From Insolitispirillum peregrinum (GTDB lineage Bacteria; Pseudomonadota; Alphaproteobacteria; Rhodospirillales; Rhodospirillaceae): a DNA stretch of 64,000 bases. The notes under the pieces were generated by a model. The model was not told the origin of the DNA, did no database searches, and saw only the letters and a program-made list of their open reading frames with translations. Position numbers and translations under genes: made by a program. Location: assembly GCF_042665255.1 (NCBI RefSeq), contig NZ_JBHTCD010000009.1, one strand, 5' to 3'. Shown here piece after piece: positions 22,846 to 31,190 of this stretch (position 1 is its first letter; the number at the start of each line of letters is the position of its first letter).

Positions 22846-23803
22846 GCTCCGGCCCCCACAGCAGGTCTTGCGCGGTGTGCTGCACCATATCAACCGTGAT
22901 GCTGTCCATCAGGCTGTCAGAGTCACGCAGGTCCACCCCCGGCGGCATCAGCTCGGCATAGGGAACGGTGGTCTGCACCACCGCCGTCCGCAGCCCGCAG
23001 GGGCCAAAGTGGTCCACCCGCGACGGCCCGAACAGGCCAACGGTCGGCGTGCCCATCGCCGCCGCCATGTGCATCAGCCCGGAATCATTGCCGACAAACA
23101 GCGAGCAGCGTTGCAGGCAGGCTGCCACCGTCAACAGGTCGTTGGCCCCGACCAGCGAAATCCGCCGGTGTTCCGGCACCGCCGCCAGCACCGGCGCCGC
23201 CTGAGCTTCTTCGCCCGGCCCGGCAATCACCACCACTTTTCCGCGCGGCAAGGGGCCGTCTTCGGCGGTCAACCGGCGCGCCAGTTCGGCAAAATTCTCC
23301 GCCCGCCAGGTCTTGGCCCGCCAGTTCGCCGCCGGACCCAGCGCCAGAATGAAATCATCATCCGGCACCACCGCCGCCGCCGTCGCCCGGTGGTGTGGCA
23401 GGGTCCACAGATGCGGCAGCGGCGGATTGGCTTCGCGTCCGATCACCGTCGCCGCCGCCTGCACCCGGTGCAGGTGTTCCGGCGCTTTGCCCGGCACCAG
23501 ACGACGCTGGACCAGCGGCAGCGTCCAGGCAATCGCCGACCCGCGCAAATCGACCACCGTATGCCACGCCGTCCCCACCACCTGCGACCACAGGCTCAGC
23601 CAGTGGCCCGCCCGCTTCTTTTTGGGCATGGCAATCAGGCGTTCCAGATTCGGCACACCGGCAAACAACGGTGCCGCCACCGGTCCACAAGCCACCGTGA
23701 CCAGCGGCCCGTTCATCTCTTCGATCAGGTAGGACAGCAGCCCCGAGGTCAACACCGCATCGCCAATGCGGGTCGAGGTGATAAACAGCAGGCGGTCGCT
23801 CAT
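22838..23803 (-). CDS. GT9 heptosyltransferase-like protein
   Basis: The 321-residue protein matches lipopolysaccharide heptosyltransferases (WaaC/WaaF/RfaF family). It has an N-terminal TSTRIGDAVLTSGLLSYL and the donor-site stretch LFVGNDSGLMHMAAAMGTPT followed by GLFGPSR. It would add ADP-heptose to the inner core at the cytoplasmic membrane face. The second gene of the operon, it begins two bases after the GT4 gene stop. Its exact position in core assembly cannot be told. Confidence 0.88.
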   Translation of the reverse strand: MSDRLLFITSTRIGDAVLTSGLLSYLIEEMNGPLVTVACGPVAAPLFAGVPNLERLIAMPKKKRAGHWLSLWSQVVGTAWHTVVDLRGSAIAWTLPLVQRRLVPGKAPEHLHRVQAAATVIGREANPPLPHLWTLPHHRATAAAVVPDDDFILALGPAANWRAKTWRAENFAELARRLTAEDGPLPRGKVVVIAGPGEEAQAAPVLAAVPEHRRISLVGANDLLTVAACLQRCSLFVGNDSGLMHMAAAMGTPTVGLFGPSRVDHFGPCGLRTAVVQTTVPYAELMPPGVDLRDSDSLMDSITVDMVQHTAQDLLWGPEHG

Positions 23804-23805
23804 GA

Positions 23806-25002
23806 TCAGCCCTGCCTGTTGTCAGCGTCAGCCTGACGGTCGGGAGGATCCCCCGGCAGGGTGTTTGCCGGATCATTGAGGTCATCATCCGCGGCCAGCG
23901 CCAGATCAACCGCCGACAGGGGAGCCACCGCCGCCGGGACTTCGGTCATCGCCGGGGCTTCCGGCACGCTTTCGCCCCACAGCAGTTCGACATCCAGCGC
24001 CACCACGTCCCACGACCGCCGCCGGGCCAGACTGCCTGCGGCTTCGGACATGCGGTTGTACAGGCTGGCATCGGACAGGATTTGCGCCGCCACATTGACC
24101 ACCGCTTCGTCATCGGGGACCAGATAGCCGGTCTGACCATTGGTCACGCAGTCCATCGTTCCGCCAACCATCCGCGCCACCGCCGGCAGGCCGCAAGCGT
24201 GGCTGTCGTACAGGGTCCAGACGGCAAAATCATCGGCATGGCCGGGATGCAGATGCACCCGCGCCTGCTGATAGGCCAGCGCCATCCCGCGATCAGGCAG
24301 CGGCGCCTTGATCTTCAGGCCGAGGCCCTCGTTGGCAACGATCAGCTCATACAGCGCCTGCTGGGCCCCGGGCACCGGTCCGGCAGCGCGCAAGGGGCGC
24401 GACAACAGCGACGAATAGATATGCAGCTCGGCCCCCGGCACCAGCGGAGCCACCTTTTCCAGCCACAGGCGGATCAGGCTTTCCAGCCGGTAATCGGGAA
24501 AGGCGGTCACAATCGCCACCGGCGGCGGCAGCCGCTCCACATCCGCCGGACGATAAACCGCTGCCACCCCCGGCAGCACCACCTGCGCCGGTTGCCGCCC
24601 CTGATAGCGCCCGGCCTGCATCGAGCCGATGAACCACAGGTCGGCATTGCGTTCCCGCAGGGCCTGGGCGTTATCCCCCTCCAGCAGGGTTGCCGGGTCA
24701 GCGACCGACCACAGCACCCGCCGCGACGCCAGCACCCGCCCGTTCATGCCATCGAGCAGCGACGGCTTGCCGCAAGCGATCAGCAGATCATACGAGGTGG
24801 TCAGCGCCTCGCCGAACGGCAGCCAGCGCACCCCGTCGACCCAGCGTTCGGCGTCTGCATGGTTGATCACCGTCACATCATGCCGCCGCCGCGCCAACGC
24901 CGCAGCCAGCCCGGCCACCGCGCGCTGAAAGCCGCCGAGGGGGCGCTGGTCAGGGGTCAGACCATCAAACGGAAGGGAGTCATCAAGGAGGCAGATTTTC
25001 AT
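23806..25002 (-). CDS. GT4-family glycosyltransferase, first gene of the glycan operon
   Basis: The 398-residue protein has an N-terminal RPLGGFQRAVAGLAAALARR and a C-terminal DDFAVWTLYDSHACGLPAVA with GQTGYLVPDDE, the acceptor and donor halves of a GT-B enzyme. The last 60 residues form an acidic, proline- and alanine-rich tail (AADDDLNDPANTLPGDPPD) outside the fold, of unknown use. It heads a seven-gene unit in which all junctions overlap or are separated by 30 bases or fewer. Confidence 0.82.
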   Translation of the reverse strand: MKICLLDDSLPFDGLTPDQRPLGGFQRAVAGLAAALARRRHDVTVINHADAERWVDGVRWLPFGEALTTSYDLLIACGKPSLLDGMNGRVLASRRVLWSVADPATLLEGDNAQALRERNADLWFIGSMQAGRYQGRQPAQVVLPGVAAVYRPADVERLPPPVAIVTAFPDYRLESLIRLWLEKVAPLVPGAELHIYSSLLSRPLRAAGPVPGAQQALYELIVANEGLGLKIKAPLPDRGMALAYQQARVHLHPGHADDFAVWTLYDSHACGLPAVARMVGGTMDCVTNGQTGYLVPDDEAVVNVAAQILSDASLYNRMSEAAGSLARRRSWDVVALDVELLWGESVPEAPAMTEVPAAVAPLSAVDLALAADDDLNDPANTLPGDPPDRQADADNRQG

Positions 25003-25227
25003 CGGGGATCAAATCTTTGGCAAGGGGCAGCCCCACCTGTCACCGGGGCCACTGGTTGTTATAGGAGGTTGCCGCGCCGGGAACAAGTCATCGCAACACA
25101 TTGTCCCTGTAACACCCGCAAACAGACACCATTTCCCCAGAGTCCCCCCTTGCATCCATCGTCGCCGCGCCCCAAAGTTGACAGCGTGGGTAGGCTCCCC
25201 CCGTGCGGCCCGCATCAGACACAATGG

Positions 25228-26148
25228 ATGAGCACTATGAGCAAAGCCTTTGCCTCCCTTTCTCCCCGCCGTGCCGTGCTGGCCGTTGGTGGCGAGGAAC
25301 GCCAGACGTTTTTACACGGTCTTTTCAGCTGTGCGACCAAATCCCTGACCAGCGGACATGGCACATGGGGAGCCCTGCTGACCGCCCAGGGAAAATTCCT
25401 GCACGATGCGTTCATCCTCGCCTGTGACGAGGTCTTTTTGCTGGACGTCGAAGCCGACCGTCTGGACGACCTGCTGACCCGCCTGAAGCGCTACAAGCTG
25501 CGCAGCAAGGTCACGCTGGAGCCGCGCCCCGATCTGGTGGTGGGGGTGGCTTGGGGCGACGATATCCCCGTCCTGCCCGCTGCGCCGGGACAGGTCATGG
25601 CGGTCGCCGGTGGCTGGGCCTTGCGTGACCCGCGCCTGCCCAGTGCCGGATGGCGGCTGATGCTGCCCGCAACCAGCGCCCTGTCCACCCTGCCAGAGCT
25701 GGAAAGCGCTCCGCTGGCCCGGTGGGATGCCCACCGCATCGCCCTCGGCCTGCCCGATGGCAGCCGCGATCTGGAGATCGAAAGCGCCACCTTGCTGGAA
25801 CACGGCTTTGCCGAACTGAACGGGGTCGATTTCAAAAAAGGCTGCTTCGTCGGGCAGGAAGTCACCGCCCGCATGCGCTATCGCGGCCTGACCAAAAAGC
25901 GCCTGATGCCGGTGACCGTCACCGGCCCGCTGCCCGCCCCCGACACCATCCTGCGCACCGCCGACGGGGCCGACGCCGGGGAAATCCGCTCGCTGTGCCT
26001 TGATCCTGCCGCCGTGGCGGAAACGGCTCCGCAAGGGCTGGCGCTGGTGCGACTGGCGGCTCTCGATGCCGGGCCGCTGCTGGCCGACGGCGCCACCGTT
26101 CAGCCACACCGGCTCGACTGGATGGTGTTCCCGGTGGAGAAGGGTTAA
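25228..26148 (+). CDS. ygfZ: Folate-binding YgfZ/GcvT-like protein (iron-sulfur maintenance)
   Basis: The 306-residue cytoplasmic protein resembles the aminomethyltransferase GcvT but is the YgfZ branch, marked by KGCFVGQEVTARMRYRG, the signature K-G-C-[FY]-x-GQE. YgfZ uses tetrahydrofolate and helps make or repair certain Fe-S enzymes such as MiaB. ATG 25228 and ATG 25237 are both possible; neither has a clear ribosome binding site. It is divergent from the glycan operon, and the 225-base gap between them shows no gene. Confidence 0.85.
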   Translation: MSTMSKAFASLSPRRAVLAVGGEERQTFLHGLFSCATKSLTSGHGTWGALLTAQGKFLHDAFILACDEVFLLDVEADRLDDLLTRLKRYKLRSKVTLEPRPDLVVGVAWGDDIPVLPAAPGQVMAVAGGWALRDPRLPSAGWRLMLPATSALSTLPELESAPLARWDAHRIALGLPDGSRDLEIESATLLEHGFAELNGVDFKKGCFVGQEVTARMRYRGLTKKRLMPVTVTGPLPAPDTILRTADGADAGEIRSLCLDPAAVAETAPQGLALVRLAALDAGPLLADGATVQPHRLDWMVFPVEKG

Positions 26149-26154
26149 AACGGT

Positions 26155-26197
26155 AACGGCTCCGCTTTCCGGTCACATCCCGGGAAGCGGAGCCGTT
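26155..26197. terminator. Bidirectional stem-loop between ygfZ and rnd
   Basis: AACGGCTCCGCTT pairs with AAGCGGAGCCGTT within 26155-26197, separated by a loop. It lies between the convergent ygfZ and rnd genes and can serve both. Confidence 0.75.
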
Positions 26198-26218
26198 CGT
26201 TTGCCATTCCCGGCCTGA

Positions 26219-27397
26219 TTACTCTTCGTCGACCAGTTCGACCGCCTCGACGTGCTTGCCGTCCTTGGACAGGGCCAGCGCCAGACGGCCATGTTTCAGG
26301 TCGATGGCATCCTTGCCGAAAATCTCCCGCCGCCAGCCCTGCAGGGCCAGCACGTCGGCCTCGTCATCCAGCGCGATCTGCTCCAGATCGTCGCTGCTGG
26401 CGACCAGCTTTTGCGCCACGTCGTTTTCTTCGCAGCGCATTTTCAGCAGGACTTTCAGCAGGTCGCAAATCGGACCAATGCCCTGCGGCAGTTCCTTGCG
26501 CTCCGGCGGATCGGGCAGTTCGGCGTCGGGCATCGACTTGCCGCGTTCGACGGCATCAAGAATCGCCTTGCCGATCTTGCCTTCGGCCTGACCCTTGGAG
26601 AATCCACGGGTCCGTTCCAGCGCATCAACGGTGGTCGGGGCGTGGGCGGCGATTTCCAGCAACATTTCATCGCGCAAAATCCGCTGACGCGGAATGTCCC
26701 GAGTCTGCGCTTCGATTTCGCGCCACGCGGCCAGTTCCTTGACCGTCGCCAGAAAGCGCGGAGTCTTGGTGCGGGTCTTCAGGCGGCGCCATGCCTCGTC
26801 CGGGTCAACGCGATAGTTGTCGACCGAGGTCAGCAGCGCCATTTCTTCGTTCAGCCAGTGGGCGCGGCTGCTCTTTTCCAGACGGCGGCTGAGCTTTTCG
26901 TACACCACCCGCAGGTGGGTGACGTCAGACAGCGCATAGCGGATCTGCTTGTCGGTCAGTGGACGACGGGCCCAGTCGGTAAAGCGCATCGACTTGTCGA
27001 TATGCGCCTTGGCCAGCTTGGTGGCCAGCGTCTCATAGCCGACCGAGTCCCCGAAACCGCACACCATTGCCGCCACCTGGGTGTCGAACAGCGGTTGCGG
27101 AAAGTCGCCCATCAGGTTGTAGAAAATTTCGAGATCCTGCCGCGCCGCATGGAACACCTTCAGCGTGCGCTGATCGCGCATCAGGGTGAACAGCGGTGCC
27201 AGATCAATGCCGTCGGCCAGCGGGTCGATGGCACAGGCTTCGTTGGGACCACCAACCTGCACCAGACACAACTGCGGCCAAAAGGTCTTTTCCCGCATGA
27301 ATTCGGTATCGACAGTGATAAAGGCCGCGCCAGCCATACGGTCACAAAAGGCCGCAAGGGCGTCTGTGGTGGTGATCAGAAGGGGGTCGGAGGTCAT
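26219..27397 (-). CDS. rnd: Ribonuclease D
   Basis: The 392-residue 3'-5' exonuclease trims tRNA precursors and other RNAs. The DEDDy catalytic set is visible: D30 and E32 in FITVDTEF, the second D in VFHAARQDLEIFYNL, and Y plus D in RYALSDVTHLRVVYEKL. A C-terminal HRDC-like region follows (about residues 210-290). It is divergent from aspS; the 329-base region between them carries no gene and only a TTGACA (27591-27596) that lacks a convincing -10 element. Confidence 0.93.
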   Translation of the reverse strand: MTSDPLLITTTDALAAFCDRMAGAAFITVDTEFMREKTFWPQLCLVQVGGPNEACAIDPLADGIDLAPLFTLMRDQRTLKVFHAARQDLEIFYNLMGDFPQPLFDTQVAAMVCGFGDSVGYETLATKLAKAHIDKSMRFTDWARRPLTDKQIRYALSDVTHLRVVYEKLSRRLEKSSRAHWLNEEMALLTSVDNYRVDPDEAWRRLKTRTKTPRFLATVKELAAWREIEAQTRDIPRQRILRDEMLLEIAAHAPTTVDALERTRGFSKGQAEGKIGKAILDAVERGKSMPDAELPDPPERKELPQGIGPICDLLKVLLKMRCEENDVAQKLVASSDDLEQIALDDEADVLALQGWRREIFGKDAIDLKHGRLALALSKDGKHVEAVELVDEE

Positions 27398-27726
27398 GAG
27401 AACCGGTGTACCTTACCATACATTCTAAGGCGTGTTTGCCCCATCAAACCGCCTCTCAGGGGGAAAGTTCAAGCCCCAAAAACACAAGATCACCACTTTT
27501 TCTGCGCATGCCCCGCCGGGACGGCCCATATTGGAGTGCAGCATGTCTGCCACAGTGCGGCAGGAACAACACGCCCCCACCGTCGTGCGCTTGACAAAAG
27601 ACCCAGAAAGGTGTGCCTTTCGCCGGTTGGGGTGAACGCCTGAACCGCGCTTTTCCCTTGCCATGTTGTGCCTGTAGCAGCGGCACCGGTACCTTGACCA
27701 AGATCGTTAAAGAGGGGATGACCTCC

Positions 27727-29532
27727 ATGCACGCTTACCGTACCCACACCTGCGGCCAACTCCGGAAGGAGAACGTTGACGCCGAGGTGCGGCTGTCCGG
27801 CTGGGTCCACAGCAAACGCGACCACGGCAATTTGCTGTTCATCGACCTGCGCGACCACTACGGCATCACCCAGGTGGTGGTTGACGTGTCCTCGGACGTG
27901 TTCAAGGTGCTGGAAGGGCTGCGTCCGGAAAGCGTGATCACCGTCACCGGCAAGGTGATCGCCCGCACCGCCGAAACGGTGAACCCCAAGCTGCCGACCG
28001 GCGAAATCGAAGTGCGCGCCGCCGCCGCCGAAGTCCAGTCGTCAGCCGATGTGCTGCCGCTGCAGATTGCCGGGGATCAGGAATTTGGCGAAGACCTGCG
28101 TCTGCGCTACCGCTTCCTCGACCTGCGCCGCGACAAGGTACACCAGAACATCATGCTGCGCGCCAAGGTGATCACCTCGCTGCGCAACCGCATGACCTCT
28201 CAGGGCTTCACCGAATTCCAGACCCCGATCCTGACCGCCAGCTCGCCGGAAGGCGCGCGTGACTTTCTGGTGCCGTCGCGCCTGAACCCCGGTCGGTTCT
28301 ATGCCCTGCCGCAGGCCCCGCAGCAGTTCAAGCAGCTGCTGATGGTCGCAGGCTTTGACCGCTATTTCCAGATTGCCCCCTGCTTCCGCGACGAAGACAG
28401 CCGCGCCGACCGTTCGCCGGGCGAATTCTATCAGCTCGACTTTGAAATGAGCTTCGTCACCCAGGAAGACGTGTTTGCCGCCATCGAGCCGGTGCTGCAC
28501 GGCCTGTTCGTCGAATTCGCCAACGGCAAAGAGGTCAGCCCGATGCCGTTCCCGCGCATCCCGTATGACGAATCGATGCTGAAGTACGGCTCCGACAAGC
28601 CGGACCTGCGCAACCCGCTGATCATCGTTGACGTGACCGAACATTTCCGCGACGGTGGTTTCGGCCTGTTCGCCAAACAGGTTGCCGCCGGTTCGGTGGT
28701 GCGCGCCATCCCGGCTCCGGGGGCCGCTGGCCGTCCGCGTGGCTGGTACGACAAGCTGAATGAATGGGCGCGCGAAAACGGTGCCGGTGGTCTGGGCTAC
28801 ATCCAGTTCGCCGAAGGCGGCGAAGCCAAGGGCCCGATTGCCAAGAACCTCGAAGCCGACCGCGTGGCCGCCATCAAGGCCGAACTGGGCCTGAAGGATG
28901 GCGATGCGGTGTTCTTTGCCTGCGACAAGGCCCTGAAGGCCGCCAAGTTCGCCGGTCTGGTCCGTACCCGCGTCTGCAACGAGCTGGATCTGGGCGAAAA
29001 GAACATCTTCAAGTTCTGCTGGACCGTCGATTTCCCGATGTACGAGGAAAACGAAGACACCGGCGCGATCGAATTCAGCCACAACCCGTTCTCGATGCCG
29101 CAGGGTGGCATGGAAGCGCTGGAAACGATGAACCCGCTGGACATCAAGGCGTTCCAGTACGACATCATTTGCAACGGCATTGAACTGTCGTCCGGTGCCA
29201 TCCGTAACCACCGCCCGGACATCATGTACAAGGCCTTTGACATCGCCGGCTATCCGGCCGAAGCGGTGGAAGAAAAGTTTGGCGGCATGCTGAATGCCTT
29301 CAAGTTCGGCGCCCCGCCGCACGGTGGTGCCGCTCCGGGTATCGACCGCATGGTGATGCTGCTGGCCGACGAGCCGAACATCCGCGAAGTCATCGTCTTC
29401 CCGATGAACGGCAAGGCCGAAGACCTGATGATGAATGCGCCGAGCACCGTTACCGAAAAGCAGCTCAAAGAACTGCATATCCGCCTGGACCTGCCCAAGC
29501 CGAAGCCGACCGTGGCCAAAAGCGAAGGCTGA
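27727..29532 (+). CDS. aspS: Aspartyl-tRNA synthetase
   Basis: The 601-residue class IIb enzyme charges tRNA-Asp. It has an N-terminal anticodon-binding OB fold (RLSGWVHSKRDHGNLLFIDL), motif 2 (CFRDEDSRADRSPGEFYQLD) and motif 3 (GGAAPGIDRMVMLL). The insertion domain typical of bacterial AspRS lies between motifs 2 and 3. Start 27727 is preferred over ATG 27718 because the GAGGGG ribosome binding site touches the earlier codon and is correctly spaced for this one. Whether it also charges tRNA-Asn, as in many alphaproteobacteria, cannot be told here. Confidence 0.95.
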   Translation: MHAYRTHTCGQLRKENVDAEVRLSGWVHSKRDHGNLLFIDLRDHYGITQVVVDVSSDVFKVLEGLRPESVITVTGKVIARTAETVNPKLPTGEIEVRAAAAEVQSSADVLPLQIAGDQEFGEDLRLRYRFLDLRRDKVHQNIMLRAKVITSLRNRMTSQGFTEFQTPILTASSPEGARDFLVPSRLNPGRFYALPQAPQQFKQLLMVAGFDRYFQIAPCFRDEDSRADRSPGEFYQLDFEMSFVTQEDVFAAIEPVLHGLFVEFANGKEVSPMPFPRIPYDESMLKYGSDKPDLRNPLIIVDVTEHFRDGGFGLFAKQVAAGSVVRAIPAPGAAGRPRGWYDKLNEWARENGAGGLGYIQFAEGGEAKGPIAKNLEADRVAAIKAELGLKDGDAVFFACDKALKAAKFAGLVRTRVCNELDLGEKNIFKFCWTVDFPMYEENEDTGAIEFSHNPFSMPQGGMEALETMNPLDIKAFQYDIICNGIELSSGAIRNHRPDIMYKAFDIAGYPAEAVEEKFGGMLNAFKFGAPPHGGAAPGIDRMVMLLADEPNIREVIVFPMNGKAEDLMMNAPSTVTEKQLKELHIRLDLPKPKPTVAKSEG

Positions 29533-29546
29533 CCTCCGCCTGGAAC

Positions 29547-29577
29547 GTCTGCCACTTTGGCGTTCAAAGTGGCAGAC
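29547..29577 (+). terminator. Stem-loop after aspS
   Basis: GTCTGCCACTTTG (29547-29559) pairs perfectly with CAAAGTGGCAGAC (29565-29577) around a five-base loop. There is no T run after it, so it may be a transcript-stabilising hairpin instead. Confidence 0.6.
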
Positions 29578-29691
29578 AGCCTTGCGGCAGGCGGGAATTT
29601 TTGCGGGTGAGGGTTGGCAAACTCCCCTGCGCCGATCATGTTAAAGGGCAGAGAATCTGCCCTGCACCCGAACGATCATAGGGTTTCCGTC

Positions 29692-30735
29692 ATGTTGTCG
29701 CCCCACGCCTTCGGGCGTTTCACCTGCCTGATTACTGGTCTGGTGCTATCTTTCGGGGTAGCTCTCCATCAGGGTACAGCCCGTGCGGCTGGTCCTGCTG
29801 CTGCGCCTGCCCTGGCTGCAACGTCGGCTGCTGGCGCAGGTGTCACTGGCTCGGCCCTGTCTGCCAGCACCACCGCCGAACAAAATGTCATGGTCCCCCA
29901 CGAAGCCACCTATGAAATGCGGCTGGCCAGCGTACGCGGCAGCGCCGGTATCGTCGGTGCCGGTGGAACCATGCGCTATACCTTCAGCAACAGTTGTGAT
30001 GGCTGGACGGTGGAAACCCGCACCGACCTGACCATGTTGCAAACCCAGGGTGGCCCGGTCCAGACCTCGTGGGATTTCCTGTCGTGGGAAAGCAAGGACG
30101 GCAAGACCTATCGCTTCCGGGTGCGCAACCTGCGCAACGGTCAGGTGATCGAGACCTATGACGGCGAAGCCCACATGGGCGACAACGGCACCGGTACCGC
30201 CGTTTTCCATCTGCCCGACGAAGACGATCAGGTATTCGATTTGCCGAAAGGCACCATGTTCCCGACCACCCACACCATCGAGCTGATCCACAGCGCCCGC
30301 AAGGGCGGTAAATTCCTCGCCAGCCCGATCTTCGACGGTTCGGCTGTACAGGGGGCCTTTCAGGTGACCGCTGCCTTTGGTGCGGCCAAACCGGCCATGC
30401 CGTCGCTGTCGCCGCTGAAGCCCGCCGACAAGATTTCCACCCTGCCCGCCCCGGCATCGGCCAGCCCGGTCGCCGCCAACAGTGCCGACACCAAGACCCC
30501 GGTGCAGCAGGACGTGGTGGCCCAGGCCGTTGATCAGGCCCTGCTCGGGACTCCGTCGTGGCCGATGACGCTGGCGTTCTTCAACCTCGATGGCCCCGGC
30601 GACATGCCGGACTTTGAGGTGCGCATCAATTACCACGAAAACGGCATTGCTGACGCTCTGCTGCAAGACTTTGGCGATTTCGCCCTGCGCGGCACACTGG
30701 TCAAGCTGCAGGCCCTGCCGAAATCCGACTGCTGA
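29692..30735 (+). CDS. eipB: Periplasmic cell-envelope integrity protein, EipB family (DUF1849)
   Basis: The 347-residue exported protein has a signal peptide (LITGLVLSFGVALHQGTARA, cleavage near residue 33) and a DUF1849 body. In Brucella, EipB is a periplasmic beta-spiral protein needed for envelope integrity, and a disulfide joins two conserved cysteines. Here the matching residues are in NSCDGWTVET and in the terminal PKSDC. A low-complexity alanine/proline/serine insert (about residues 230-275) interrupts the fold. Start 29692 was chosen because the signal peptide begins there. It stands alone after aspS. Confidence 0.8.
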   Translation: MLSPHAFGRFTCLITGLVLSFGVALHQGTARAAGPAAAPALAATSAAGAGVTGSALSASTTAEQNVMVPHEATYEMRLASVRGSAGIVGAGGTMRYTFSNSCDGWTVETRTDLTMLQTQGGPVQTSWDFLSWESKDGKTYRFRVRNLRNGQVIETYDGEAHMGDNGTGTAVFHLPDEDDQVFDLPKGTMFPTTHTIELIHSARKGGKFLASPIFDGSAVQGAFQVTAAFGAAKPAMPSLSPLKPADKISTLPAPASASPVAANSADTKTPVQQDVVAQAVDQALLGTPSWPMTLAFFNLDGPGDMPDFEVRINYHENGIADALLQDFGDFALRGTLVKLQALPKSDC

Positions 30736-30741
30736 GGGCGC

Positions 30742-30783
30742 TAGACCAGCGTGCGTTAAATCTGACGCGGACACGCTGGTCTA
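30742..30783. repeat. B-type palindromic repeat
   Basis: TAGACCAGCGTG (30742-30753) pairs with CACGCTGGTCTA (30772-30783), enclosing GCGTTAAATCTGACGC-type sequence. Other members are at 35342 and 36750, with partial ones at 10187 and 51728. Confidence 0.75.
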
Positions 30784-30856
30784 ACCTAATGCTCTAAAGC
30801 GTCCTCAGCGACAAGATCAAGACAAGACGACGTGCAGAGTCTCCTCTGCACCTGCT

Positions 30857-30885
30857 CGGGGGGTAATGCCCCCGATTTTTTATTT
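30857..30885 (+). terminator. Intrinsic terminator-like hairpin
   Basis: CGGGGG (30857-30862) pairs with CCCCCG (30869-30874), followed by ATTTTTTATTT. It lies downstream of eipB and may end its transcript or that of a small unrecognised RNA. Confidence 0.6.
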
Positions 30886-30907
30886 GGTCTTTGAGGAACA
30901 CATTCAT

Positions 30908-31170
30908 GGGGTCCGGGGCCTGAAGGCCCCGGCGAGGTGTGGAGCAGCGCTCCATGATCCTGTTTTCTGTTTGTCGTGTACTGTGACGTCAGATCACAGT
31001 ACACGACAATTGGGCCTGAAGAGCGGACTGCCGTCCGCACCTGCCCGGGGCCTCCGGCCCCGAACGTTCACTTGGGGACAATGCCCCCGGACCCCCATTT
31101 TTTCTTGGACTATCAAAGGAATGGGGTCCGGGGCCTCAAGGCCCCGGCGAGGTGTGGAGCAGCGCTCCAC
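30908..31170. repeat. Two C-type repeats flanking a perfect 16-base palindrome
   Basis: The 455-base gap between eipB and the coiled-coil gene carries no gene. It holds two near-identical C-type elements in the same orientation (30908-30955 and 31123-31170; GGGGTCCGGGGCCT then GAGGTGTGGAGCAGCGCTCC). Between them is a 16-base perfect inverted repeat (TTGTCGTGTACTGTGA, 30971-30986, with its complement at 30994-31009). Half of that palindrome recurs at 10208-10221. Confidence 0.75.
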
Positions 31171-31190
31171 GGCCCTCCCCTGCCCGCATG

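Noticed and set aside
24082..25227. A 688-residue plus-strand reading frame covering the region before ygfZ
   Set aside because: Its first 380 residues are the antisense shadow of the minus-strand glycosyltransferase and have a composition rich in H, Q and R. Only the part from 25228, which matches YgfZ, is coding.
27591..27620. A consensus sigma70 promoter for aspS
   Set aside because: TTGACA is perfect, but no acceptable -10 element lies 16-18 bases downstream, so it was not listed as a promoter.
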